64,000 nt of DNA. Source: Membranipora membranacea. Lineage: Eukaryota; Bryozoa; Gymnolaemata; Cheilostomatida; Membraniporidae. Below the pieces are notes generated by a model. It saw nothing but the letters and a program-made list of their open reading frames with translations. It was not told the DNA's origin and did no database searches. The stretch lies in contig OU612068.1 in assembly GCA_914767715.1 (NCBI GenBank), positions 23,684,001 through 23,748,000 of the forward strand, in the 5' to 3' direction. This document shows positions 34,401-49,400 of the stretch, piece after piece (position 1 is the first letter of the stretch; each line of letters starts with the position of its first letter). Both the position numbers and the translations under genes were made by a program.

Positions 34401-37400
34401 CATTGATCACATCACCTTATAATGTATCCTGGTTATCTATATCATTACGACATTTGGCAGGTGTCTATTTGGGAGTTATGCACTGATTGATGACGGGAGC
34501 ACAACTCCACATACATTGAATACATTTCATCATCTCACATATTTGTTGAGGTAGGGTATCTTGTTGCCAAACCTTCGCAATCAGCCACATGGCAATAAAT
34601 GTACATACCCTCGACCTTGACATCCAAGACGTTGGCTGACATCTCGCTTTAATAATCCGTGTAAAAGAGATTTCATTTCATCAGAGAGGCTATCTGGAAG
34701 TTCAACATCCTGTGTAAAACAAACCATCATACATTTATACAAAACAACAAAAAACCTCAGTACATCTATTATATGTGAGTGCATTTATACCCCAAAAACA
34801 ACAATTTTACTTCACACATATTATATAAATGTCTTGTAACTGGAGAATTGTCCGGAGGCATAACTGTCACATGAGGCAAAATGATTTGGTTGAATTGAAT
34901 ATGCAGTCAGTTGGTTAGTCGTGCACAAATGAGGCAAAAACAAAAAGGGGGTTCAGGTTTTATTCCAACCAAACTCCAAACTTAAAACAGAGCAACAATA
35001 ATCAAAACATAAACAAACAATGATACCGAACAAGATTATTAACAAAGCTACATACCTCCCATACTTCGGGCTACACTCAATCAATTTTGAAAAAATTTAC
35101 TGTTTATCTTTGTCTGACCGTCTGTGTTGTGCATAAAAATGAACTCAACAGTAGGTTTATAAACTAATCAACAGAAGAAGGGAAAATTCTATTCACTAAA
35201 CTAGAGTCAAAAACTACTACAAAGTATCTAATATCACTATACAATCATTGTTAAATCAAAACGCCTTATAATATTATAAAGGGGAAGATAACTCACCGCT
35301 GTCATAGTCATTCTGTCTATTTCATGTTTATCCTTAGTTTTGTGAGGTCGGAATGGACTATGACCTTTCAGCAGTTTATACAACATACATCCAAAAGAGA
35401 ACCAATCAGCGCTGGCGTCATAAGCCTGGCCTTTGTTCAACACTTCTGGCGCCATGTAGCCATGTGTGCCTCTATAGGTATATAAATAAATTGTTATGAA
35501 GCTTTTCAGCGTCATTCGAGTAAGTCATGAAGATTTCACAACCTCACTGACACATAGGCTATGGTGTTAGTTATATCAATTACACTGTCATCTATAAGCC
35601 GGTAAGCGTCAGTGAATTTCATAACTCTCCTGACTCATAACTCTGAGCAGGGTGTGAAAATCAAGCGCACACGTTGGCCTGCAACATGAGGACTCCTCAC
35701 AGTTGGGTCATGGTAAACACAACTTGAATAACATACAGAGAACTCAGAACTTTGTAAGGATTATAAAAAGTTGAGAATTCAAGCAAAGAGCATAGACGGA
35801 TAGAAAAGAGAGTTTTCTGTATTATCTGTTACAAGGAAGATTGTTATGCATAATCCAATTGATTGGCTGGTTACAGTAGTGGTGGTATGTATGGAGAAGT
35901 AAGTAACACATGACACTTACACGCTGGCATGAGGTTTCTTTTTTGAGAAATCGTGAGCTAAACCAAGATCTGAGATCCTGACGTGTCCATTCTCATCCAA
36001 TAATATATTTGCTGGCTGCGTAAAAAAAAAGAGAAACTTAGTAGTAGTACTATAAGGTGATCAACAAGAGATTATAATATTTCCTACAAATTCCTCTTTG
36101 AGTTCTTTTTTATTTTCCCTTTTTTAACCTATTTTTTTGTGGATATGACCTCACTACCCATGTGGCAACATGATTTATAAGGAAGTTACCTGTTGGCAAA
36201 AAAGTGAACGGCAAAAAAGTGAACAGCAAAAAATGTGACTTTTAACTTCCCAGTGCACAGACCACAATCAGTCACATAAGTTCACCTTAAGCCTAATCCT
36301 CAGTTAAGTGTGAGGAACTTACAGTTAACCCTTCTTATTAGGGATTTGCTGCTTGAATCATCATTAAACTCAAAAATCTTTACTTTCTCTTGGTAAAACT
36401 TGTAACCTGTCTATAAGCCTGATTAACTGAACAAATAGATATCAATTTAGAGAGGCTGAGTGAAAGTTATATCACCAACTTTGCCGAAAACAGTAGACAA
36501 AATCTCACACAGTCAAATCATGTGACTCATATTGAAAAGTGGCTTCAAAAACTTGAGTAACTTGGTCGTGTTGATTAGCACAACTAGATTGTGTAAGACT
36601 GTCTGCCACAGCTGCTGATATAATTGGTGATGTAACCTTCATTGAAGGAGGTCTCTCATCCCATGTAAGTGCAATGGGCAGAAACCGTAACCTGTCTCAA
36701 GCCATTGTGTTCAAACACTGTAGCAACATTCTGGTTTCCCCATTCCCTCCTATCCATAACTCCACATTTCCCCCTACATGACCAGATCCTGAACATTGTG
36801 CCAATCAGTGCTATATAAGTACATTTCAATGAGGAAAATTGTAATGCCCAATGCCGGTTCCTCCCTCCAATGCCATGATGGAAAAGTTTGTTCATGGAGC
36901 AAAATAATACGCATGAGTAAAATTCATCAAATTATATTTCCACAGAGTAAGGGTATGTATTGTGAGATAGTTTAAGCTGGCAGCTAATCGTAAAACTAGC
37001 ACAGGGTGATAAAGTAGCGATAAACATCTGTAACAAATGATTTGAGAGAGAGTAATGAGCCTTCAATCTCATAATGTTCAGATGTTCCTATGAATTGTGA
37101 AGGTTGATAACTGGCGGGACGTTGGCCTTTAGTCTGAGTTCTTAAGACTTTAATTAAACGTAAAATACAAGCAATGATTGGCAATAGGAGAATCGTCTTA
37201 CCATCTTACCTTCAAATCTCTATAGACTATATTCCTACTGTGCATGTGTTCTAATCCGAGCACGATTTCTGATGCGTAAAAGCGCACTTGTTTTTCACTG
37301 AAAAGTCCATGCTGTGATAAGTGATAATGTAAATCGCCACCATTCATAAGGTCCAGTATAAAACATAACTTTTCAGGAGTTTGAAACGCGTATGTCATAC

Positions 37401-40400
37401 ACACTATGAACGGGCATCCCTCCTACAAATAAGAAAAACACAGCAAGGGTTAAGGTCATACGGAGCAAGGATAACAACACTGAAAATTAGATAAAACAGA
37501 AGATGTGGAACTTCATACATTTTGATATTTTTAACTTTTGCTATATCAATCTAATAAATGACCTCGCATTGTTTTAATGACAATAGCTGAACTGTGGGCG
37601 AAACACCCTCATCCGCATTTATATTCCCAAGGGTGAATCTTTGCTCATCTAACTGGCAATTGCTAAGTTGCCTCAAAAGCAATATTTTAAAAGTAATCAT
37701 GTTACTCAAGTCCACCTCCAACACATCCATTACAACTTGCACAACTAATTCATTGCTGTATCGTGTTAACAGCCAAGGAGAATTTATGCCTTGCAGTATT
37801 TTGCCTGCTCTTGACTGTCACAACCAGGTTGCTGTCAAAAAAGTTTCCAATTTTTTTTATTTCAAAGGATATTATGGCATTAAGGCAGAAGTTGTCTTAT
37901 AACCTAGTTTAAGCGCTCAAACGGTGGCGGGGTGCTGGTAGAGGCATTTCATTATCAACCACTTTCTCTTCTCCGTTTAAGTAATTACCCCAAGAATGTG
38001 GGAGTAATGGCCCAGAAATAAAGGAGGCAACTCCAAATATTTTGTAAAATTGAGATGGAGCTAGATAAAAAGACTGGTCATACAAGAGAAAAAAGGCTCT
38101 GAGCAAGCTAATGGACAGTTATGTATAGGCAATCAAGACATATTGTTTCATATCTACCATACCAATATGCTGACAAGTTCCCAGGATTGCTCAATTTTGA
38201 CTTGGAATGTCAATATATTTTTCCTTCAAAAATTTGGTAACGTTGAGGAATTATATGGTTTACTACAGTGTACTGTTTTGTGGCAGGAGTTGTCTAGCCA
38301 GCATTTTATTAGTTGTCTCATCACAAAGAAGGTGGCCATTACTCCCACATTCTTGGTGTAAGTACTTAAACGGAGAAGAAAAAGTGGTTGATAATGAAAT
38401 GCCTCTACCAGCATCCCGCCACCGTTTGAGCGCTTAAACTACTTATAACCCAATCTTAGGATACCAAAATTCAGTTTGTTTGTTGGTTGCTAAGAAAGCG
38501 AGTAGGTTGATGAATTTCCAGTTCCATAAGACCATAATATCTATTGCATTCTTATGAGAAGCTAAATCAAATCTGATACTTTTAGGGCCTAGGGATACAA
38601 AGAGTACCATATACAATTCCACGTACGAGCCCTGAGAAACAGTCATGAAGTTCTGTTTTAGCAAATAGGTTATTTCAGGTCTAATTAATCAATTTAACTT
38701 GTTATTATTACCTGTGCCTACACATCTAGCATGTATACTTTTTGTTATAAAACTATGTACAATTACCAGCAACACAGCCAACTTGTGTGGGGTTTCCCAC
38801 CCTAATTAATCCCGCTAATGGCCCAGGTAAAGTTCAAACAATTTCTTACGACCAGTTTTGCCAGAAGCTGTTTCTTTAATGTCTAGCAGTCGTTAACAGT
38901 ATAAACCTGATCTACAAGCGAACGCATTGAGTGAACAGAACCATAGTGGCATATTACAGGCATAGGACTCAACGAAGCTCTAGAATGACTTGGTATTCAG
39001 AAACTATGGAAAAATGGAGGAAATTACCAAAAGTTGGACTGGAATATAAATGACAATACAAGTGCCAGCTTCTTCTTTTTAATTTCCTCAATTTGGCAGA
39101 GCAGAAGTAGAAATTTTTGGAAAATGGTTGTTAGCAAATGCCAGGCACCATAACAATCCCCCCTCCCACCATATGAAGAAAATAACTTGGGCACCTGTGC
39201 TGCATCCTCATAGACATATTTCCAAGTCATAAAGCTGCAGGGTGAAGTTTACAATATGAATAAATGACGAAAAGTTGGTCGTCTAGTTAACTGAGTGTCT
39301 CACCGCACAGTTACGAGGGGGTGTTTAAAGGTTGTTCTACATCTGGGCACCTCAATAGAAGTCGATGACCATTCAAATTTTTCTATCATCCATAATTAAC
39401 TCAATTGTGCAAATTACAAATTAGATCCGTATGTTATTAAATAGACCTGTCCGACGGCGTGAAGAGATGAAGGGTAGCAGAAGTTACCTACCCCTGTACT
39501 GACTAGCGACAGCATAATGCGTTCATTGGTTGCGAGAGATTCACCGCTCTTCATCTTTATACGTTTTTTATCCAGGCATTTCATGGCATACCTGAAGCAG
39601 AGTAACAAGCTCTGACTGAGACTTAAAAGCCTGACAATCATAATTGTGTGACTGAGATGCGGGCAAGTAACTTTTTAGCTTGCACTGGCAGTTGTGAGAA
39701 TGCTTAGTTGGTAAATAAATCGATTATCATGTTATGAAGGACACCACTAACACGGGAACTCTGCCATGCCAAATACTGTGGATGCACTTTAACGCTGAGA
39801 TCAATAACTAAAAACATTTGAATAAACTTATATGAATATTGGCTTCCTGACTCTTTTGTCCCAAGAGGCCGCCCAATAATTAAGTGTAATATTCAAAAAT
39901 CTTTACAACAATTAGCAGTCCCCAGGGTATAACCCAGTTTTAGTCTACAAGGCAGTGACACATGTGACATGGTGAGGTCAAAGAACTGACCACGCCATGC
40001 AGGCCAGGACATTGTAGGAACCCCCATACACTCTTCCCGGTGCGTGCGTACTCACATTTTACCAGTGTCAGCCTTTCTACACCCGTACACTTCTCCAAAG
40101 CCTCCCCTGCCTATAATTCTGTGTACACTAAAGTCATTCATCGTGAGCTAAAAATAAACACAGCAAAGCTATCAATAGATCGTGACGAGTCAATGTAATA
40201 CTCAAAGCGATGATTTCCTCAGATGTATGTATGAACGTATCTCGTTACATTGGGTAAGTACAAAGCCGGTGTAACAAATATCTGACATCAGAGCAATTCA
40301 TAGAAACATGACATGAAATACTCATGACAATTGTGGAGGTAGATCAGAATAAAGCTGTATAAGATTATGGCAAAGGTTTGTACCACAAATAGGTTTTCAT

Positions 40401-43400
40401 TATTGAGGAATAACAATACAGCAATATCAAAGCAAGTAGGCCTACCAAGTATTCTGTGTCATATACACATTTGTAACAATGTACTTGAACGCATATGAGT
40501 ATTTATCTGCTACCTGGATCATTTTATAACCAACGTATATGTCTTTTTCCAAGTATTCAGATGACAAAAATGTAGACTGCACTTTCTGAACAACCACATA
40601 TCACCTCCATTAAAAGCATGCACAATGAGAACAAAAAACACATCACAGAGTATTTCAAGACCATCTGTCTGGCGATAACCCACAGCTCAACATGATGACC
40701 GCACTCAGGGTTTACAGTGGCGTGGCCTGAATGGTGGATGCTCACCCTCAATATCTACCGATTTTTCCATCACCTGTGGCGTATGACTAGAGAAAGTTAG
40801 ATACCAAAAACTTTGGGCTCTGGGTGATTACGAATATTTGTATCAGGCAGTTAACCTTATAATACAATCCCTGTAGATAACAAAAAAAAACATGAGACAT
40901 CAGCACTCTGCATGATGGTAGCAAACCATACATCTGTGTCAGGAATTTCAGATTCGAAACCAGTTACAACAGATGTGGCCGATTCAGATCGCAATTGGAT
41001 AGAAACTTGTTTGACGCTACAACCTCCCTATCCTCGATATTAAACAAAATTAGTATCAGTAAGCTAACTATCTCTTGTAAACTTTTCATGTATTTTCACT
41101 GATCACTTCTAGGATAGCAAGTATCATATTCATTAGCTTTTCAGCAACCAGAGGCCAGCGACCTTATTACTATCTGTCTCTGCTTAATAATTAGCAACTT
41201 GTGAACAGCTCACTCAGTTTGAGTAGAAGAATGAAAAGTTAATCTGGAGCTGAACATCTCACGAAACAAACTCAAACTCATACGGCAGCTTACCGTCTAC
41301 TTTAAAATTCATCAAATGTATCGCAGTATATTGCAGTACGATCAATGAGAAGTTCTAATGCGACAGTTTACAATCAATATGGAATTTCAAAACATCACTA
41401 GGCAGTGCAAGATGGTGAGGCCAATGGTACGACTGAAGTTAATTATTTTTTCATAATCAGCTAATGCCGCTCCATAAGTAGCACATTGGATGCTAGCAGC
41501 ATATCTTTGATCTGGTAGCAGGCAACGTTATTTTCCGTACACTACTCTCAGTCACTGCAGAATTGATGGAGATTTTGAGACATCAAAGTGAAGTGTGGGC
41601 TACATAGGAATGTCCAAGTTGCACAAGGCCAGGATGGGGATCTCAGGCAGGCCCACAAATACCATTGTGGGCGTCAGCTGATTTAAGTCACTCCTGTACT
41701 ATTCACCTATAGAGCACTAACTCAAAGTATACTCAATCCCCCCCCCCCCCCCCCCGCTGACCTAAGTGTAGGAATGACAGGTAAACTCAACATAGGATAG
41801 ACTGCTTACTTTGCCAACAAATAAAAATCCAACACGTTAACAATTAGACATTCCATATGCCAGTCATGCATGAATTTCACAACGATCAAAATGAAGAGGC
41901 AAGACTTCAGAGATAGAGAGAGAGATGTGAGTAAATTACAGGAGAGATACGAGAGTGGAAACATGAAACTGATAGCGATGCAGCTAGATGATAAGCAGCA
42001 GATAAATGAAATAACACTGTACCATTGTCTTTGTATATAAATCACAACTCTCTCAGCGCATCAATAATGCACTGACATGTAAATGATTTACTAAAAGCAA
42101 TGAACTTGACTCTACTACGGGCCAATGGTCAAGTATCCTAACATATCTACTCCTGATCTATTTGTTGCTAAACGAAAATTAAAATAGACAGCAAAATTGT
42201 TTTATACAGTTACTTCAGCGCTAGAACCTAGAGTAAATCATTAAAAGCCCATCAGCTAATGCGAGCAGACAGCGAAACCCACGTGTGACTGGACAGCAGT
42301 CCTCAGACCAGATACGGGTAAGGCTGCAGTGCCACAGAGGAGAAATTAAAAAAAAACCAGGTGCCATATCACATGTCACATCCCAAAGGGGCAAGGCCGC
42401 AATATCTGCACCATGTTGTTCTTTGTTTGCAGGCAGGTCAGAGCGCACGTCCTGGGGGCCAACCAAACCCCATTAGTCGATGGACTGCAGTAGGATTTGA
42501 ACCGAAGAAGGTGACAGACATGCCGCTTACCTGCATGTTGAGTTCCAGATTCTTCCATTGACAGAACCGAGTATACTTTTCACTGAAATAAGACGAAAAA
42601 AGTTTGTTAAATGCCTCGGAAACATTGTATTCACTCATGAACGGACTGTTGATGAGGCATGAATGCAAAAAATTGAAATATATTTTGATGGGAACTTGAT
42701 GTAGCTTTGCGGTTTACTGAACTTATTTTCAATCATCTATACTGGTGTTACAGCGTGCAGCACCAGCTACTGTCGGTTCCGAAGATAAAAATATAACTTA
42801 TAACTATTTTTAAAAAGTGAACTCCGCTTCATTTGGATATATGTATAGTGTGGTATCTATGTAGACCTTCCAAGGACAACATTTTGATATGAGATGAAAA
42901 TCATTATCGGTTACTTATAAACCAAAATGTTGACATGATATTTTGATTGCTGCTTATTTGATGAGGGTATTATGGCAACAAAATTACTATTAGTATATTA
43001 ATACTACATCAAGCCAGAACCAATCCTTTTGATGTCCTTGAGACATAGCCAAGTTATTTACAGCTTTCTAATCGTGAAGACACTAGTCCCCAAGTGGACC
43101 AAGCCCGCTACACCCCCTGCTCAATGCAAGTGAGATATAGCTCTGTCAGTAATGCAGGACAGAGTATTCACGACATTTTGACACTTTAAGTCTGTACAGG
43201 AAATGTGAGGGAATAACATCTTGCATCATTCTAAGACCTACTAATTCCATGCCCTCACACCATGAAAACCCCAGAATTATGCGTCATTTTGAAGTTGGCC
43301 ATACCGAGGTTAGGTTGAATTGATATATGATTTTTTATTTGCAGTATCCAGTTTAAGATTTAAGTTATGAGTACACATCCATAGTGCAGCCAGACACAGG

Positions 43401-46400
43401 CAGCAAGGCTTTGTGACCTCCGGCTAGCACCAAGCAAACGTAGTGCCAATTTGTTAAGCCGAGTTATTTTTGTATTGGTAATTGGGTGTGGAGACGCCCC
43501 CCTCCCCCCTAGGTGCCAGTCTCTAGGTTCGCCACTGCACTCGCACACACATACACTGACACTTCTCATGTTCCAACAAGCTGTCACCCCATCTTAGCAT
43601 ACCATGCAAGTTTATTGACTGCATAAAGTACACCCAAAACAATTCTGTTGTGAGGCGTAATATTTTCTATACCTTTGGTTTAGATTTACATTTTGGTTTG
43701 TCACCCCTTTCTTAGGTAACTGTTTACCATACCAATACTTTGCTACATTGGATTTCAGGCAACAATAGACATACTCAGTATGGCATGTGACAAACATGAT
43801 CCAGCGAGGGCCCGAGTTCTTGGCAGTTCATAAAATGGAGTAATCAACCAATCATGGCAGCCGTAAAAGTGCTGTTGGCAGAGCATAATGACGTCATGTA
43901 ACTGTGACAGAATACCATAATGATGCCGTCTGCTGTACAATGGTACTGTGGACAGTACATAATACATAGCTTCCATGCTACTACTTACCTTTCTATAAAT
44001 CTGTCAAAGACATCGCCGCGTAATGAATCACATATCTCTTTTATATATGGCTACAAATAAAAATAGCATACTGTATCAAAACGAAGCATTGTCTATTGCA
44101 AATGCACCACTCAAGCATGTATACAACTTACTGCTTTTTCTTACTATGGCCAAATCAGTTAAAGGGCAACCAAGGTTTCGCAGCAATGCATTAATGGGTA
44201 GCAAATGATGTGCTGGGCAGCATCAGCTTTGTGCATTACGCGATGCAAAACTCAAAGTAGTCGCTGACTCTAAGCTGGGTAACACTTCAGTTTAGGGGAG
44301 GTTCCAAGACTTTGCTGTAATAATTATAGAGCACAGGCTAAATAATAACAGGAACAGGAAACTGCTATGTGGTATTCTCTTTTAGCTGAGTTTGAGTACC
44401 TGATGGAAGAAATGTTTCACAAGAATTCTGGCTGAATAATCATCCGAATTATATTTTGTCTTTTTCCCCATGCAGAAGGTGTAATCTGCTATTAATCAAT
44501 GGCCATCAATGAGAAGTTGTTTGAAACCTTGGTTGCCCTTTAATAAAAGTTGGTGGGGATGACATCATACAAACCAATACAAAGTTGAGGCCCATATTAA
44601 ATATCTTTCTGTTCTCAATTGAACATCTCAAAATAGGCAGGTGATGTGAAACTCTCTCTTGAATTCCATCACGACAGGAGTGTAGTGTAGCAATAATGTT
44701 ATCATTGTCATACAAATATTTCTCCAATTGAAAAAGTGCATTTAGAACACCTGGTCCACTCAAGATGGTACTTGATGGTTGCACATATTGCTGGTGATTC
44801 TATCAAACTGTTACAGCTATGAATGCTTCTTCTTACAATTATGTATTTAGTTAATTTACTATTTATTCACTGCCGTTCTACTTGCAAACTCATCGGAACT
44901 TAATTGTAGAAATTGTGTAAGTTGGATTGTACTAAAGCGCTATGGTTGGCTTATACTCAGACATTCAAATGTTGTCTTTTAATAGCTATTTCTGGGTAAT
45001 GGGCATTAGTGGTGCTTCATTCTCGAATAAACTAAGCTATCAGCTTGGGAGGATCAAATGTTGACAGGGGAGGAATAATCATGAAATTTAAATAGTAAGC
45101 TTTGATGAGTAGCCTTTAACTCTTACGATGTTGAAGTTGAAGTTAAATTTGATGTGTGTGTAGGTATATTGCATATTAGAATACCTTCCCACATTTTGTA
45201 GAGTGCAGATTTATATTTTTTGTCAAAAGAGTTAAAGTGATGTGCTATAGAAGTGGCCAAATGTCATCTGCACTGTTTGTTGTAGTCAGAACAAACAACA
45301 GCAACAAGACAAATAATGGTCTGCAAGTGATCTGCAGCAGCTTTTAGTACATTTCCTAGGGTTGTGATTTTGTGCAGATATTATGATTTCCCTAATGGCT
45401 GAGCAGTGTTATACCTCGGAGGGTAGCGCACTTACTAGGCCTACGATGTATCAACTCATCACCATCACACATAGTCTATTACAGCACCTTTAATATGCAG
45501 CAGCGAGTCAGCTCTCCATCTGCTGCTCTGCTGCTCTGCTGCTGCCGCTCGTAGATGATTAAATAAGCTCAGCTCAGTAATAAATCTCAATATGCAGTCA
45601 CAAATAAAATCAATTCTGCGCTGGCTAGCTAAATTGCATTCAATGAGAATTCAAATTTAAATATGGATCCTTAGGACATCTACTGAAATCAATCTCTAGA
45701 GACCAGTTGTCTTTAACAATAATCATGTTCTCAAGTGTGATTTTTTGGTTAGACAACAAACAGTCGACTGAATACTGAATGCTGCCACAAAAATATTGCC
45801 TGCCACACTGTTGCTCAGGTTCTCGTAATTTGGTTCAATGTGATGTGAGGTCAAGCTCCACTGCAACACAATTTGGCTCAAACGACTAAATTGTTCCTCA
45901 GGGGTTCTTTCAATATGCATCTGGTGGATTGGGACTAAAAGTTTGACAATGTCACCCATACACATAGACAAGCCTATTCAACACAAGCTGAACATTGTTG
46001 TGCTACCTTCGAGATGCCCATATCATATTATTGTACTGGTAATATATTTGTATTTGATTGGCTTTGCACTCATTTGGTGCTTGATGTTGGTATTCTAACT
46101 GCAAGTTTTGGGCTATATCTATCAGTTGAGGGTAAGAACAACAACAAAGTATCAACATTCCATGTGCAGCAACAAACTGGTGAGGTGTGGTGATGCAGTA
46201 TGGTGGTGGTGGGTGGTTTTGGGGATGGGACCCTTACCTCGAATATTGATGTGGAAAGTTTCCGTGATTTTTGAGCTTGTGTTAATGCTTCTTGCACATG
46301 GTCTACAGTTTCTTTGCTATATGTCTACAAATGTGAAGAGAACATCACATCAAGGGAACCATTCATGTGTGTAGAGAGATACCAAGAGATATTTAACAGA

Positions 46401-49400
46401 TGGCCACAGTTGAATGATGGTCATGATTTGGATTTACTGAGTTTCAACAATTTCAACAACACTGCACATAACATTGCATCATGTCACATCCAGAAACTAA
46501 ATCCGAGGTAAATCAGTAGATCACTAGTTTACCATTGGCACCAATGCAATAGTCAGAACATATAATTCAACCCACTAATTGATATAAACAGGTGGGCTGG
46601 AATACATACATATATGCAGGTCTAGGGTGCTTTTGGCAATAGAAGAAAGCGTCGCTTGGTTAACACCTAACTCAGCAAGGATATCCTATCATGTCCTCAA
46701 CTAGATTTTAATGAGTTGATGACATGCGAGATGTACCGGTAGGTACTGAAACTATCATTTTGCTATCAGAATGCCAGCACTGCTGGTACTATGCTTCTAA
46801 TATCCTCATCGAGAATATGACATTGTTATATTGGTCGCAACTGAACACTATGCCCTATCCCCTATTCTCAAATTGTTAAATCGTAGATTAGGCCTATCGT
46901 TCACCAAGAACAATATGCAGCAAAGCCAGCATAAACCAGAACTGATTCTGGGAATTACCACTTTTGATTTTCATATATGGTTTATGCCTAGGACTAATGT
47001 ATCTCAGAACATTCCTGGCCCTATGATATTGAAGGTAAAAAATCAAATTGAACAATCACAAGTTGACGAATGTTAACCAAACTCACAATGTACGCAAATA
47101 AACACTTACATGGGACCTTGATACTAATTCTTTCATGATAAAATTATCATAGATCTCCCTGCCACATTTGATACGGTCTTCATCAGAGTCTAGCTTCTGA
47201 AATTCTTGAATCTGCAAACAGAAATAATCATTGATTTGCTGACTGAACGTTTGTCACAACTTAACACATCACGTTGGACAGGAAGAGCAAAATATTGCAA
47301 TAAGCCTCAGTCATGTTAGATGAGCTGACAAGAGTGCAACTTGATCAACAACAATGATTTTGAAGAACGTTATTACAGAATGTTGTGAGCAAAGTTACCA
47401 AAATGTTCTACTTCATGGATAATTGATGGTAACAGTCATCCTAAATAAATCATCCTAGCTTATGTCATCTCAAGGAGATGCTATGTTATGTGCAGAGTGT
47501 TTCATATGTTGTTGTAAAGCTATTTACGTAAACAGACATTTCCTTTCCACAAAAACATTTAAGACATTTGGCATAGCCGATGAAAAGTTTGAATCACAGC
47601 ATCTGCAATGGGTGAAAACCACTTTTTTATGAAAAACATCTTTATTCGAAATGTAAGTGAATTTCTCTGCAAAAGGCTTCTATGTTAGATGTGAGGAAAC
47701 ACAGCGTCACTACATCATTTTATGACTGGAAATTTTATGCCACCATCTTCCCATTTACACCTCAGCGAAAGAAAACAAGAATGAAACCGAAGACACTTCG
47801 CAACATCTCACCTTCTCATAGAATTCTAGCTGTGAGATAGGTGTATCCACTAGTTGATTGCAGTATTCCTTGAAAAGCAGAAAACCTGTAACAGGAATAA
47901 ATTTTGTAACATGCAAAGTGTGAAAAGCAGCCAATTGACATTGTTGACAAGCATCAGCATTGTCATGATGAAGATAGGGTAGTGAGATTCATCCATCTTC
48001 TCAGTTCATGGGAGTAAATCAACAGATCATGAAGAGCAAGATGGTTGTTGGTTCTCTGTTTTATTGTTATCATAATTCTTTGCAGAAAAAAGGCAAAGAA
48101 AGTTACAACATCGATAATTTCGTCTTCACTAACCTATTCGCTGATTGAAAATCTTTTCAAATGACACTTCGCCGATCTTCTCCAGATATCTGTGCATAAC
48201 ACTCCTCACACTGAAAATAATTGAATTATATTGTCAGCACTGCAAAATATGCTGACCCTACTGCTTCCGATCTGTGCATTATGAGTAACAAGTTACTTAA
48301 ACTTACTTGAGACGTGAGCGTTGATTTGGGACCAAGACTTAATAGGGGCATGCAAGACAATCAATAATGAACTTAACATCCTAAAGAGCGCCTGGCTGTA
48401 ATGTCTGGTTGTCGTCGGCAACTTTCCAAATTAGAGTCCATGTTTGAGGATAGTAAGGGACCGCAGCAATCACAGAGTCGAGAATTTGCAAATCAATAGA
48501 CAGGAATATCAACAAACGTTTAAAGCTATCTTTAATATCACAGCTATGCTCGACTAGCAGTTGCCAAACTCAATACCAAGAAATAGAATTTGAGATTATG
48601 AAAGTAAGTCAAATTGGGGCCTAAATTTATTCCCCTACTTTACATAGCTGCAGCCATTTGCAACTTTCTTCATACGAATTCTAATTTGAGAGTTACCATA
48701 GGCCTCAAAGTTTGTACACAAGTAATAGTATAGAACTTCGATGAGTTCGGTACAAAATTCCTCATCATTAGGTAGGCCTATGCCAGTTTGCTTTTGGAGG
48801 GAGATTAATCTAGGCGGCAGCAGATTTGGTAGGAGAATTGAGTAGGTGAATATATCCCCAGGTAAACTGAATGTGAGAGATTTTTTTTGGTTTGGTGTAT
48901 TTTTCATCATAAGTAAATTGACAGTTAAAATCTAGTGAGGCGATGAGGCTATATGTGAGCAGTAGCAACTGAGATGCTATTCGAGGCGCGGAGCCCAAAA
49001 ATAAGTTGTCACTGAAGGCAATCAAAATATTGGAGAGAAAAAAAATGTGACAGATGTGAAATATGTGGCCCTCAAAGCCATCCTCGGTCAGACATTGTCA
49101 GACCCGCTATCCTCAAACATACAATACGAGACTGGAAAATAAGAAATTCACACCAAGGATGCGACCTGCAGCACCAGTTATGTGGGCTGATCGTAAAACA
49201 TCCACTGTCAAAATTTGCTTAGAGTCAACTGGAAAATGCAACCTTCCCATGGATATGAGCCCATCCATCAAATGTCTTAACTTTCGCATTTGATGAGGTA
49301 AACCTGAAAGCTGAGCAATGCCTTTGATAAATGATGTATACTTCAGCCTCAATCATGATCAATTTGGCAAGTCAACAGGTGTTGTTACATGAAATTCAAA

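Noticed and set aside
42485-42510. B-box-like GGTTCAAATCC on the minus strand, possible SINE
   Set aside because: The matching A-box position would fall in GRK2 exon 7, which is coding; no A-box is present.
45723-45971. 82-codon minus frame, considered as GRK2 exon 5
   Set aside because: No similarity to the RGS region; the true exon with [12 protein letters not shown] is at 46238-46324.
49063-49352. Overlapping 76- and 79-codon frames on both strands in GRK2 intron 1
   Set aside because: No domain, and frames on both strands suggest locally GC-richer noncoding DNA.
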